From: Deinandra increscens subsp. villosa | Lineage: Eukaryota; Streptophyta; Magnoliopsida; Asterales; Asteraceae | Length of the DNA stretch: 64,000 nt | Assembly: GCA_039602395.1 (NCBI GenBank) | Contig: JBCNJP010000006.1 | Location: 44,638,428 to 44,702,427 of the forward strand | Reading direction: 5' to 3' | Shown here: in pieces, positions 53,090 through 64,000 of the stretch | How positions within the stretch are numbered: the first letter of the stretch is position 1 | Layout of the letters: the number at the start of each line of letters is the position of its first letter | Translations under genes and position numbers: made by a program | Notes under the pieces: model-generated | The model's database searches: none | What the model was told of the DNA's origin: nothing | Seen by the model: the letters and a program-made list of their open reading frames with translations, nothing else

Positions 53090-55280
53090 TGTCACACCCC
53101 GGTCAACGGATTCGGGTGTGAGCGAGAATGGAATCATAGTCGAGGATACATAGAGCAACATCTAATAAATTTAAACTTCATAAAACATTACGTCATTTCA
53201 TTGCAGCGGAAAAAATAGTGGAAATGATAATGTCTTACATTTCAAAAGCATAAGTCTAAATTAAATGTTAAATCATAAAACGGTTTATTTGGATAGTTGG
53301 GACTATGACTCCAAAAACTGGTCCAATAGCGTGATAAAGCCCCATTTGCATGTCTTCCAAAGTTTGCATCAATTACCTAAGAAATCATGAGTTTAAAAGG
53401 TCAACATAAAGTTGGTGAGGTTCATAGGTTTATGAATCTACGTTTAAAGTTGGTAAAACAGTTTCAATATACTTAAATATTACATTGGTTTACCGTTATG
53501 GTTGTATGAACTGACCTGAACCTTGATTTCAAATACTAACGGTTTACCCACCCATAGTATCTCGCCCGAGAGATACTGAACAGAGCAGAATAACTGACGT
53601 GTACCCCCAGACAATCCGGAGTCAGAACTGGAGCTACCAGTTAGGGCAGGGTTGTCAACCCAATCTATTCACTAGCAATCGTTTCGTACAGAACTAATTG
53701 AAATCAATTAATGGTGGGATATAGTTCTACAAATGTTTATAACAATAATGTACCATAATTGGACAATAAGTAAGAGAACAAGCAGTCATACGGCTAACAG
53801 ATAAACCAAAATATTAAGTAAAAAGCATTTATCAGATTTCATGATTTCTCCCCCAAGTATAAAGCAGTTAAAAGAAAAGGGGCCGTGAAACTCACTGATT
53901 CAGTAGGTAGGTAGTAATAAACAGTGTAGGCACGGTAGCACGTAACGTCCTAAACAATTAAATAGGCACATGCATAAGGTCTACAATCATTTGAGTAACA
54001 TAAGTCACCCAAGTGATACCGGTCAAGTCTTGACATTTTAATCCCGTTTATATTCGTTTGAAAACCCGTTAGCTTGTATTTATTAAATAAACACTTTGTG
54101 TGATGATTTGTTAAATATAAATAAGGAATTATCATTTAATAATCCGAATCAAGTATTGAACATCGAGTTAAAATAATAACGTTTATTTTTATCTTCATGA
54201 GTTCGTATAATTATTTTTAGGTAAATAATTATGTGTTTGACTTGTACTTATAAAAGTTTATCTTCATAAACACAAGAATCATGGTGCACACTTGTTACTT
54301 TCATTTGATTTCCCAAATGTGTTTCACCACACTCTTTGGCTATCTTTAAGCATTTAAAATGCACCAAAAGAGTGTTTGATCTTGGAAGAAAGGAGGTAAA
54401 AAAGAGAGTTTTTGTTAGTTATTTTAACAAATGCAAGCTTTCAAGAATTTTAGTTGTCAAGACTTGGGCTTCTCCTTGGGTGTTAAACATGTAAGAATAT
54501 AGGAGAAAGGAGGTTAGAAACACTCACAAGGAGTTGAGAAAGAAAACCGAGAAGAAAGGTGGAGGTGGCGGTGGTCCGGCGGTGGTCCTCGGCGGCGGGG
54601 CTGTGGTCGGAGGTGGCTGGTCAGCGGTAGTGGGGTGGCTGTGGGAGCTCTCGGCCGGCTCTAGCAAGAGAGGGAGGGAGAGTGTTGGTTTGTTTGTGTG
54701 GTGTGAGGAGACAAGTGCAAGAGTGGCCTCCTTCTTATAACCAAAAGTTAGTTAATTACCCATTGATCATTAGCACTAATCACATCCTAGACTAGGTGAG
54801 TAGTCTAACTCTCATGCACCCACTTAATCTAAGTGTAGGTGATTTATTTTATAAACTTTATAAAAGATTAGGAGTTTTTATAAAATATGAAAGAGTTAGG
54901 TGTTTATAAAAATTATGATTTTTATAAATTTGATCCAAGCATAACTGGGCCCGGACGGTTTATCGGCTCTCGGTTGACTAAGTCTTGACAATTGGAATAG
55001 TTTTTACCTCATAAAAATGTTTATGGTGAATGGGTTGTATCGGTTTTGGTAAAAATATAAAAGTCCATTTTTATATTTTTATTTTTTGTTTGAAGTTCCA
55101 TATTTAAAATCTAAAAACTTTCATATTTTACGGGTATACAAACGCTGGATTAAAATCGGTTGTTGGTTATCAGTTAATTATCGAAATTTAATTCAGTTAA
55201 TCATGAAATTGAAACGTATAAACATCTAAATTTAAAAGTCAATGGGGAGAGGTTTGACCTGTTTCGGACGAGGTGTCACA
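53090..55280 (-). repeat. 3' LTR of the minus-strand Tekay element
   Basis: 2.19 kb, minus strand TGTGACACCTCG ... GGGGTGTGACA. Matches the copy at 60989 closely but lacks two segments, about 250 bp and about 925 bp (equivalent to 62148-62399 and 62420-63345). TATA region TTATAAG at about 54734-54740. Confidence 0.9.
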
Positions 55281-55292
55281 TTCTCCCCCAGT
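55281..55292 (-). promoter_or_regulatory. polypurine tract
   Basis: Minus strand ACTGGGGGAGAA directly before the LTR. Confidence 0.9.
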
Positions 55293-55389
55293 TAGAAGAA
55301 TTTCGTCCCGAAATTCAGTTTTGGTTACTGGTGGATGCGATGTCTTCAAACAGGCGTGGATACTTTCGACGCATTTGATCCCCGCGTTC

Positions 55390-55773
55390 CTATGTGTACT
55401 CTGGTCCTCTTCGAGAGTTCCATCGCACTTTGACTATAGGGATGCGGCTATGCTTCAGCTTTTTAATTTCTCGGTCAAGTATCTCTACAGGTTCCTCAAT
55501 AAAGTGCAGTGTCTCGTGAACTTGAATTTCATCAAGAGGGGCGATGAGCGTTTCATCAGATAGACATTTCTTAAGATTGCAAACGTGAAAGACATCATGT
55601 ATGCTGCTTAGTTCGGCAGGCAGGCGTAGTCGGTAAGCTACTGGTCCAATGGTCTCAGTGATCTCAAAGGGACCGATGTAACGAGGGTTGAGCTTTCCTC
55701 GTTTGCCGAATCTAATGACACATTTCCAATGTGACACCTTTAGCATGACGCGATCACCCTTTTTAAAGGACAA
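55390..55773 (-). pseudogene. integrase C-terminus and chromodomain, truncated by a stop
   Basis: CVIRFGKRGKLNPRYIGPFE, GPVAYRLRLPAELSSIHDVF, HVCNLKKCLSDE, then the chromodomain EEPVEILDREIKKLKHSRIP and KVRWNSRRGPEYT, ended by TAG (55390-55392) where the family has the conserved Trp of the TWE motif (TGG to TAG). The chromodomain steers integration into heterochromatin; its last aromatic residue is lost here. Confidence 0.85.
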
Positions 55774-55883
55774 GGGTTTGCGTCGGTTGTCGGCGTAGCT
55801 ATTTTGTCTGTCTCTGGCAGCTTTCAGACGATTACGGACTTGAAATATTTTCTGAGTCGTTTCAAAGATTAACTCGGGACCAG

Positions 55884-56144
55884 TTAATTGACTGTCTCCA
55901 ATCTCAGTCCAGCAGAGTGGGGATCTACACTTTCTCCATAAAGTGCTTCAAAGGGTGTGGCTTGAATGCTGGTGTGATAACTGTTACTATAAGAGAATTC
56001 GGCAAGAGGGAGATGCTCGTCCCAATTGGGTCCGAAATCAATCACACATGCTCTCAGCATATATTCAAGTGTTTGGATCGTTCTCTCATTTTGGCCATCT
56101 GTCTGTGGATGGTAGGCAGTACTCATATCGAGTCGAGTACGCAA
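55884..56144 (-). pseudogene. integrase catalytic Glu region
   Basis: MSTAYHPQTDGQNERTIQTL with the third catalytic residue (Glu of NER), then LPLAEFSYSNSYHTSIQATP and FEALYGESVDPHS. It lies one frame off the upstream part, so a frameshift around 56125-56145 splits the integrase. A further gap of frame (55774-55883) precedes the chromodomain part. Confidence 0.85.
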
Positions 56145-57529
56145 AGCTTTCTGTAGAGATCTCTAAAGTTTGCGGTGAAACGACTATCACGATTGGATAT
56201 GATAGATATAGGCACACCGTGTTGTGAGACAACTTCCCTAATGTAGAGTTTGGCTCGCATATCCATGTTATCTTTTTCCTTGACTGGCAAGAAGTACGCA
56301 GATTTCGTCAATCGATCTACTATCACCCAGATAGCGTCATATCTAGATCTAGACTTAGGCAGTTTCGTGATAAAGTCCATGGATATTTCTTCCCATTTCC
56401 ATTCCGAAATTACCGGCTGAGTCAACAATCCAGAAGGTTTCTGGTATTCGGCTTTGACCTTTGAACACGTTAAGCATTTGCCGAGATAGGTGGCTATTTC
56501 GGCTTTCATGTTAGGCCACCATAATTGTTTCTTCAGACCGTGGTACATCTTATCTGATCCGGGATGAATGGAATATCTTGACTTGTGAGCCTCATCAAAC
56601 ACTAGTTGGCTTAAACCTCCATAGACAGGTACCCATAGTCTATCCATGAAGTTCTTGGTTCCAACAGGTTTCTCATCCAGTTGCTTCTTCATTCCACGTA
56701 AACCTTCTTCCGCTAGGTTTTCCGGTTTGAGGGCTTCAACCTGAGCGTCACGCACTTGTGAAGTGAGATTCAAGCATATGGTCATACTTAATGCTCGAAC
56801 ACGAAGTGGTTTGACGCGTTCTTTTCTGCTCAAAGCGTCAGCTACAACGTTAGCCTTGCTCGGGTGATAACGAATCTCGCATTCGTAATCATTTAGTAGT
56901 TCCACCCATCGGCGTTGTCTCATGTTCAATTCCTTCTGATTGAAAATGTGCTGGAGGCTTTTGTGATCGGTGAATATGGTGCATTGAGTACCATAAAGAC
57001 AGTGCCTCCAGATTTTCAGAGCAGAGACAATGGCTCCGAGTTCCAAATCATGGGTCGTATAATTCTCCGCGTGAATCTTCAGTTGTCGGGATGCGTAGGC
57101 GATGACTTTCTCTCGTTGCATTAGTACACAACCTAAACCTTGATGCGAAGCATCACAATATACAACGAAGTCTTCGATTCCATCGGGCAGTGATATAATT
57201 GGTGCATCACATAGTTTTTGCTTCAATAACTGGAATGCTGCTTCAGTCTTAGCATCCCATATGAAATTCTTATCCTTTTGGGTCAGAGCGGTCAGTGGTT
57301 GGGCTATCTTTGAGAAATTCTCAATGAATCGGCAGTAATAGCCAGCGAGACCTAAGAATTGTCGAATCTCGGTTGGAGTCAGCTTGTTTAATTCCTTGTA
57401 GTCAATGCACATCCGGAATGTTCCATCTTTCTTCTTAACAAATAACACAGGTGCTCCCCATGGAGAGTGGCTTGGATGGATGAAGCCTTTATCTAGCAAT
57501 TCTTGTAATTGACTAGATAACTCTTGCAT
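56123..57529 (-). pseudogene. RT (palm deleted in frame), RNase H and integrase
   Basis: 468 open codons. RT start: LLDKGFIHPSHSPWGAPVLF, TFRMCIDYKELNKLT, which jumps at about 57378 to PTEIRQFLGLAGYYCRF. Compared with 29582-30070 of the plus element, about 160 residues including the catalytic FIDD palm are missing without breaking the frame. RNase H is complete: VVYCDASHQGLG, DLELGAIVSALK, FTDHKSLQHIF, NVVADALSRK. Integrase: HKSRYSIHPGSDKMYHGLK ... GKCLTCSKVK zinc domain, MDFITKLPKSRSRYDAIWV, and ISNRDSRFTANF, where the usual catalytic Asp of SDRD reads Asn. Confidence 0.9.
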
Positions 57530-57582
57530 TTCGGATGGTGCCAGACGGTACGGAGATCTGGCTACGGGGGCGGCACCGGGTG

Positions 57583-57861
57583 CTAAGTCAATGCGAACTC
57601 CACTTGTCGCGTCGGGTGTAAACCTGGCAAGTCTTCGGGAACAACTTCCGGGTATTCGCGAACAACGGGAACATCTTCCATACGCTTCTCCTTCGGTTTC
57701 TTCTCAGTCACGTGTGCCAGGATGGCATGGCATCCCTTACGAAGGAATTTCCGTGCCTTCATACTAGATATGAGATTTAGTTTGGTTCCACTCTTTTCGC
57801 CTTGCACGTTTATAGTGTTGCCATCTGGAATTGGCATTCTAACTATTTTTTCATGGCACAC
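57583..57861 (-). pseudogene. protease-RT linker
   Basis: KFLRKGCHAILAHVTEKKPK, VVPEDLPGLHPTRQVEF: the conserved linker between protease and RT. A frameshift near 57590 separates it from RT. Confidence 0.8.
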
Positions 57862-57885
57862 AATTTTCGCATGGTTCTTTGATAA

Positions 57886-58089
57886 CTAATCCGTTCCAAT
57901 GATTACATCAAAACTTCCTAGTTCATCGGGCATTAAATCGATGCTGAAGAAATGGTCGGAGAGTTCTAGCGAGCAATTTTGATAGATTATCCAAGTTTCT
58001 ACTAATTCTTCGTTTGCTAATTCTAATGTGAACTTAGTGTTTAAGGCAACAGGAGTGATTTCATGTAATTGGCCAAATTCGGTAGACAC
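57886..58089 (-). pseudogene. protease domain
   Basis: TPVALNTKFTLELANEELV, CSLELSDHFFSIDL, FDVIIGTDWL: the C-terminal part of the gypsy aspartic protease. The active-site segment lies just upstream across a frame break (58090-58130). Confidence 0.75.
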
Positions 58090-59119
58090 GAAGCTTCTAT
58101 CGGCACCAGTATTGAATAAAACTGAAGCATAATGATTTTTAGTAGAAACGTACCCGTCACCGTGTTGGGGTCACGACGAGCATCTCCGGCATTGATCACA
58201 AAGGCTCTTCCTCTAGCCTGATTAGCATCCTGGTTTCTGGCCTTCGGGCAGTCCTTCTTGAAGTGTCCGGTAGCTCCGCAACCGTAACATGTGCGCTTCA
58301 GACAATCTCGTGCTACATGCCCTTTAGTCTTGCATATATTGCAGTAGACGTTTCCACAGTAAGGGTGTGGTGGAGGTTGTATTTTTTGCACAGGGGTGGT
58401 CCACTAGTATACCCGGTCTTTCGGACAACATGAGCAGGGGTTATAGCAGCATAGACTTTCACTAGTTCGGCTTCCTTGGCAGGGGTCTTCTCATCACGAT
58501 TCTTCCAGAATCCTCGTTTCCGCTTGTTGTCAGGCTTCTTGCTTGAAGAGGGAGTGGTACTAGCATCAGGGGTTTTGCTCTTAGACTGTTTCTGGCCAAG
58601 GTTCACACCTTGACGATTAGCTTGGTAAACAAGGTTGTGTGCCAGGCGCACAGCATCCTAAAAAGTCTGAGGATTTAAGGAAAGGACGTTCCCCTAGATA
58701 TGAGGTGTAAGTCCCCAGATGTACCGTTCAATTTTCTTGTACAGTGGAGTGATCATGGTCGGACAGAGATGAGTGAGCTCACGGAACCTCTTGGTATGGC
58801 CAGCAACATCGGCTCCATTCATGGATAGGTTCCAGAACTCAGCTTCGAGTTTCTGAAGTTCCTCTCTAGGACAGTAATCATTGCGAAGCAGTTTTTTGAG
58901 TCCGTCCCATGTCATGGCATAAGCGAAATCAATTCCCATAGCATCAGCATGGGAGTTCCACCAAGTCAAAGCGCTATCAGTGAGTGCGCATGTGGAATAT
59001 TTAACCATGTACTGCTCAGGGCAGTTGCTTATGCGGAAGACGGACTCCATTTTCTCAAACCAGCGAACTAAACCCATAGCGCCTTCAAAACCCTTGAAAT
59101 TCGAGGGTTTGCAATTCAT
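58041..59119 (-). pseudogene. gag with capsid domain and two zinc knuckles (frameshifted)
   Basis: 59119-58694: NCKPSNFKGFEGAMGLVRWF, TDSALTWWNSHADAMG, REELQKLEAEFWNLSMNGAD, the Retrotrans_gag domain. A stop near 58660 precedes 58651-58313 (MRLAHNLVYQANRQGVNL, Lys-rich tract). 58391-58041 carries two CCHC knuckles, CNICKTKGHVARDC and CYGCGATGHFKKDC, then RGRAFVINAGDARRDPNTVT towards the protease. Gag assembles the particle and binds the RNA. An N-terminal part (MTAAEIEEMIANRVAETIAA) is readable at about 59330-59200. Confidence 0.85.
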
Positions 59120-59129
59120 AAAGTCTTTA

Positions 59130-59882
59130 TATGAACATTAACGGGGGCCTGCAGTTGTTAGGTTGAAACGTTGAATACAATTTGGTGGAATTGTAGACTA
59201 ATGTTTTCTAACATTGGTTAATTCGTTCTTACCGCGTGCCCCATCTTCGTTCTGACGTTGGGCCTCAGCCGCGGCTATAGTTTCAGCGACGCGATTAGCA
59301 ATCATCTCCTCAATTTCAGCAGCAGTCATAGGAGGAGGGGATGGAGGAGGTGAAAAACGTTTCTGGTGGCTCGGCGTCGTGGCGACATGATTTTTCTTTA
59401 AGTTACAATTGTCAACATAAATAAAATTTTAGATAATATGTAAATGGGGTTATTACACGCTCGAGAATAACTGCCACGACATACATCAATTGCCATAACA
59501 TGTTACGCGCAAACTCAACCAAGAAACGTGAGATGAAAAGGATGAAGTAACATAACGTGCCATAGCAGTAACAATAACGATAACACAACCATAACATGAT
59601 AATAGCAAATTTTTCATAACCATAATGAGATAACATTAATCATAATCATACTACAACCACTGTTTTCCACCACATTACAGATAAAACATACCAAAAGAAA
59701 CAAGTTTTCATCATAGGCTCGCAGTCCCGGTCATACATCAAAGATAATAACATGTTTCATCTATAAAATAGCGATCAAAAGTACTAGGCTAAATCTACCT
59801 AGAAGAGTGGTGGTGGTGGTGGACCTGGGGGCATGATAAAGAAGGTTGGGACCTGGTTCATGGCAAGAAGGGTGGAGAGGAG
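59130..59882 (-). other. gag N-terminus and spacer to ORF0
   Basis: Start of gag near 59390 (MSPRRRATRN, same as MSPRRPPR in the plus element), frame-broken, then AETIAAAEAQRQNEDGARG. 59400-59880 is a spacer without recognised coding content. Confidence 0.65.
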
Positions 59883-60763
59883 TCATCCAGATATAAGCTC
59901 CAGTGTGGCGACTCTCCTCTGCAGACTCTCGTGTGAGAGAAGCAGGTCGGTGGTGGCCATGCTAACCCCAGTCATGTGTGCATGAAGGGTTTCCATGGTG
60001 CTATCAGTGGCGCACATGCGTCTCACCAGCATGGCTATCTGATCCCTAAGGATCCTAACCTCCTCAGTGGTCGGAAGCTGGCCAACATCTGCATGAAGCT
60101 CACCAAGGTCCGTCTCGATGCGCCTCAGGCGGGCTACCAGGAGTGGTACCGTGTCGGGTATGGACTCCCCGGTGAAGGGTGAGATACCCATAGGGACACG
60201 GCGGGAGGGATCGGGGAGAGAGGACTCGCCCCGTGCATAGCTGCTCGGGATCTCCTCCTCGATCTCTAGACATGTACCTGGTCCTGCATCCAAGCTAGGT
60301 GAGGCAGCTCGAATACATAGCGCCTCTACGGCGCAGGCTCATCGGGGGTAGCACCATCCGTACGGCTCGGGGATGGGCCAGGTGCCTGTCCTGGGGTGTA
60401 TCCCCGTCTACCGCCGCTAGGTGTGGCGATGTAAGTCTTTACAGACCGCTCACGGACTGCAAAGGGGTCAGTGGTGCTCGAAGCACCAATAGGGGCCACA
60501 ACGCCAGCAGTGGCGGTGGGAGCACACTGGTCTGGTGTGTCGTCTGAGGTCAGTGGCCTAAGTGGCATCATGAAATTGGATGGTATGGTGGATCGACGGA
60601 TGGTACCAACAGTAGCCGCCTCTAGCTCGGGGCTCGAAGGTACGTGATCCTCTTGTGAGGGCGTATAGTCCTCAGGAGTGGGGTCCTATGGTGAAGAGGT
60701 GTAGTCCTCCACACTTTGCTCCCCGTCAGAATCAGCAATGCAAATAACTTCCTTGGAAGTCAT
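59883..60763 (-). pseudogene. upstream ORF (ORF0), broken
   Basis: Starts MTSKEVICIADSDGEQSVED at 60763; a TAG near 60690 and frame changes near 60326 interrupt it. Middle: MMPLRPLTSDDTPDQCAP, Pro/Ser/Thr-rich. C-terminal part 60293-59883: LVARLRRIETDLGELHADV, RILRDQIAMLVRRM, METLHAHMTGV, ESLQRRVATLEL, a coiled coil. Counterpart of 26919-27938 in position, composition and the HAHMTGV motif. Function unknown. Confidence 0.55.
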
Positions 60764-60972
60764 CTCAGCGATAATATTCCAACAGGAAACAGTGGTCAGT
60801 AACATCATGATAGTATAAAACTAAAGTAACGAAGTAATGCATAAGTAACACATAAGCTAGCATAAGTAAACATATGGAAGATAAGGTCTTACATGGAAAT
60901 GGTAGCTTCGGAGTGGGTAATAGTCCAGGGTCAGTTTTTGTTTGTTTGTTTATCATGGTTCGCTATAACCAC

Positions 60973-60985
60973 GGCTCTGATACCA
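60973..60985 (-). promoter_or_regulatory. primer-binding site (initiator-Met tRNA)
   Basis: Minus strand TGGTATCAGAGCC, three bases from the LTR end: intact. Confidence 0.95.
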
Positions 60986-60988
60986 ATC

Positions 60989-63900
60989 TGTCACACCCCG
61001 GTCAACGGATTCGGGTGTGAGCGAGAATGGAATCATGGTCGAGGATACATAGAATAACATCTAATAAATTTAAACTTCATAAAACATTACATCATTTCAT
61101 TGCAGCGGAAAAGATAGTGGAAATGATAATGTCTAACATTTCAAAAGCATAAGTCTAAATTAAATGTTAAATCATAAAACGGTTTATTTGGATAGTTGGG
61201 ACTATAACTCCAAAAGCAGGTCCAATAGCATGATAAAGCCCCATTTGCATGTCTTCCGAAGTTTGCATCAATTACCTAAGAAATCATGAGTTTAAAAGGT
61301 CAACATAAAGTTGGTGAGGTTCACAGATTTATGACTCTACGTTTAAAGTTGGTAAAACAGTTTCAGTATACTTAAATATTACATTGGTTTACCGTTGTGG
61401 TTGTATGAACAGACTTGAACCTTGATTTCAAATACTAACGGTTTACCCACCCATAGTATCTCGCCCGAGAGATACTGAACAGAGCAGAATAACTGACGTG
61501 TACCCCCAGACAATCCAGAGTCAGAACTGGAGCTACCAGTTAGGGCAGGGTTGTCAACCCAATCTATTCACTAGCAATCGTTTCGTACAGAACTAATTGA
61601 CATCAATTAATGGTGGGATATAGTTGTACAAATGTTTATAACAATAATGTACCATAATTGGACAATAAGTAAGAGAACAAGCAGTCATACGGCTAACAGA
61701 TAAACCATAATATTAAGTAAAAAGCATTTATCAGATTTCATGATTTCTCCCCCAAGTATAAAGCAGTTAAAAGAAAAGGGGCCGTGAAACTCACTGATTC
61801 AGTAGGTAGGTAGTAGTAAACAGTGTAGGCACGGTAGCACGTAACGTCCTAAACAATTAAATAGGCACATGCATAAGGTCTACAATCATTTGAGTAACAT
61901 AAGTCACCCAAGTGATACCGGTCAAGTCTTGACATTTTAATCCCGTTTGTATTCGTTTGAAAACCCGTTAGCTTGTATTTATTAAACAAACACTTTGTTT
62001 ACATTTATGTTCAATAAATATAAATAAGGAATTATCATTTAATAATATGAATCAAGTATTGAACATCGAGTTAAAATAATAGCCTTTATTATTATTTTCA
62101 TGAGTTCGTATAATTATTTTTAAGTAAATAATTATGGATTTGACTTGTAAATCATACAAGTTATAATTATTTCTAAATAATTATGATTATCAATACTTGG
62201 TGAATAAAAACATAGTTTAAATCCTTTTGTAAATTATTATTATTAAGAATAATTATTTAATTCATTTTAGTCATACAAGGATTTTAAGCTTCATTTTTAA
62301 TTTTAACATTTTACAACTTTGAAATCTTTTAATATTTCATTGACATGAAATATTCATTTCCTTAAACATTTTTAAAATAAACATCATTACGGAACTTGGA
62401 CTTATAAAAGTTTATCTTTATAAAACATGATGAGAAATCTTGTTTAAAAGAAAGTCTCTAACATTTACGTTTTCGCATATATCGCCGTGTGGTCCCGGTT
62501 TTATTACTACGCAACGTCCTTATGTTTTTTATCATTTTGAGTTTTCAAATGATCATAAGAATTTATCAAGTCTTTCAACATATAAGACTTGTATTTATAT
62601 TTATAAAATATATTTATTTACGTTTACTCCTAAAAGACAAATGTTAGATCTTTTTGCCTCTTATAGAAATTTTAAGAATCTTCAAACTTTTATAATAAGT
62701 CCAAGTATTTAATGATTTGATATAAATGATGTTTTTTTGCTATATTTGGATAGAGGTTTATAAATTCTTTTAACAAAAAGGGAAAGTTTTATTAAAGAAT
62801 TCCATGGAGTTTTCTATCCAAGTATTTTATGTTTCAAGATGTAGGCTAGTTTTTATAAAATTAATCCATGACAAAATTTATCATCTTTTATTTATTTTTA
62901 CCAACCTAAGTTACTAAATAATCATGTGACATGATTATTTATATTTTTCTCATCCATTACATTTTTGTTATGATTATAATTCTACTAATCATGTTTATAT
63001 CCATATCTAACATTATAACATAATTCAAAATTATATCAACTAACACATAAAGTGTTAGGACCAAATTTAATAACAATTTACTAACACAATTTGTGTTAGG
63101 ACAATATTAAATAAAAGACAATCTACTAACACAGTTTGTGTTAGGACAAGTAAATAATAAATCTACTAACACATTTTTAGTGTTAGCACAAATAAATGAA
63201 ATCTACTAACACTTTTCAAGTGTTAGGACCAAATTAAACATACAAGCATTTTATCATCTTTGTTAGTCATTTTTTATGATTTTTATTAAGTTTGAAGAGG
63301 CTTGAGTTTTGTTAAACCAACTAACTATGAAATCAAAGATTTCATAAACACAAGAATCATGGTGCACACTTGTTACTTTCATTTGATTTCACAAATGTGT
63401 TTCACCACACTCTTTGGCTATCTGTAAGCATTTAAAATGCACCAAAAGAGTGTTTGATCTTGGAAGAAAGGAGGAAAAGAAGAGAGTTTTTGTTAGTTGT
63501 TTTAACAAATGCAAGCTTTCAAGAATTTTAGTTGTCAAGACTTGGGCTTCTCCTTTGGTGTTAAACATGTAAGAATATAGGAGAAAGGAGGTTAGAAACA
63601 CTCACAAGGAGTGGAGAAAGAAAACCGAGAAGAAAGGTGGAGGTGGCGGTGGTCCGGCGGTGGTCCTCGACGGCGGGGCTGTGGTCGGAGGTGGCTGGTC
63701 GGCGGCAGTGGGGTGGCTGTGGGAGCTCTCGGCCGGCTCTAGCAAGGGAGGGAGGGAGAGTGTTGGTTTGTTTGTGTGGTGTGAGGAGACAAGCGCAAGA
63801 GTAGCCTCCTTCTTGTAACCAAAAGTTAGTTTATTACCCATTGGTCATTAGCACTAATCACATCGTAGACTAGGTGAGTTGTCTAACTCTCATGCACCCA

Positions 63901-64000
63901 CTTAATCTAAGTGTAGGTGATTTATTTTATAAACTTTATAAAAGATTAGGAGTTTTTATAAAATATGGAAGAGTTAGGTGTTTATAAAAATTATGATTTT
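60989..64000 (-). repeat. 5' LTR of the minus-strand Tekay element, incomplete at window end
   Basis: 3.0 kb visible, about 0.36 kb more expected by comparison with the 3' LTR. Contains an array of five small hairpins (63040-63226) absent from the 3' LTR, and a proline-codon-rich stretch at 63620-63760. The TATA position reads TTACAAG instead of TTATAAG (about 63803-63809). Confidence 0.9.
63040..63226. repeat. array of five CTAACAC/GTGTTAG hairpins
   Basis: Hairpins at 63040-63058, 63081-63099, 63126-63144, 63166-63186 and 63206-63226: identical 7-bp arms, loops of 5-7 variable bases, spacing 40-45 bp with AT-rich spacers that often contain AATCTA. Confidence 0.9.

Larger units (their letters stand above)
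53090..64000 (-). mobile_element. Ty3/gypsy chromovirus (Tekay/Del type), minus strand, 5' LTR off-window
   Basis: Minus-strand order: 5' LTR (from beyond 64000 to 60989), primer-binding site, ORF0, gag, protease, RT-RNase H, integrase, chromodomain, polypurine tract and 3' LTR (55280-53090). It belongs to a related but distinct subfamily from the plus-strand element at 23369, better preserved in gag and integrase. The target-site duplication is not testable because the right end is outside. Confidence 0.9.

Noticed and set aside
63040..63226. CRISPR array
   Set aside because: Plant nuclear context, the repeats are 19-21 bp palindromes with AT-rich similar spacers, inside an LTR and without cas genes.

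Overview
This window is a gene-poor, retrotransposon-dense stretch of a plant nuclear genome. I found no convincing intact host gene, tRNA or rRNA. Almost all recognisable coding sequence belongs to LTR retrotransposons, mostly inserted into one another and broken by stops, frameshifts and deletions. The families suggest a flowering plant, probably Asteraceae: Ty1/copia elements of the Sirevirus type with a long coiled-coil Gag and an extra ORF that I recall as very common in composite genomes, Ty3/gypsy chromoviruses of the Tekay/Del type with very long LTRs, and a Tat/Athila-like Ty3 element. The family assignment to Asteraceae is inference from memory, not from a search. A 500-bp run of N (18093-18592) marks an assembly gap.

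Layout, left to right. 1-3955: 3' part of a Sirevirus copia element (integrase, RT, RNase H, 3' noncoding region). 3956-8936: a ~5 kb gypsy LTR without internal domain, itself carrying a foldback MITE. 8937-14465: copia material arranged as an inverted repeat; a minus-strand pol-less copia element (LTR 14098-14465, gag, extra ORF, LTR fragment 10357-10607) lies next to an inverted second copy of its extra-ORF region. 14466-17726: minus-strand gypsy LTR and stub of its internal domain. 17727-18092: one end of a CACTA DNA transposon running into the gap. 19231-24539: a 2.65 kb tandem duplication of unique-looking flank plus the first ~1.16 kb of a gypsy LTR. 23369-34378: a complete but dead plus-strand Tekay element with target-site duplication. 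34379-35925: short unassigned spacer. 35926-39383: a structurally complete, gag-only (pol-less) Sirevirus element with LTRs and 5-bp target-site duplication. 39384-40870 and 51326-53089: halves of a Tat/Athila-like element. 40871-51325: two different gag-only Sirevirus elements fused into one chimera inside it. 53090-64000: a minus-strand Tekay element, its 5' LTR running off the window.

The most interesting signal is noncoding. The 3' region of the Sirevirus elements carries a module of three consecutive imperfect hairpins. Each has the same core sequence but its own stem sequence, and paired stem bases change together between units and between copies. Four copies are present (near 3316, 38085, 45656 and 49906), and the third hairpin is duplicated exactly at the junction of the chimera. 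Together with GTTCGGA-rich leaders, LTR palindromes containing the complementary TCCGAAC, and internal polypurine tracts, it suggests that these pol-less elements are kept as cis-acting RNA substrates moved by proteins of other elements. This functional reading is inference.
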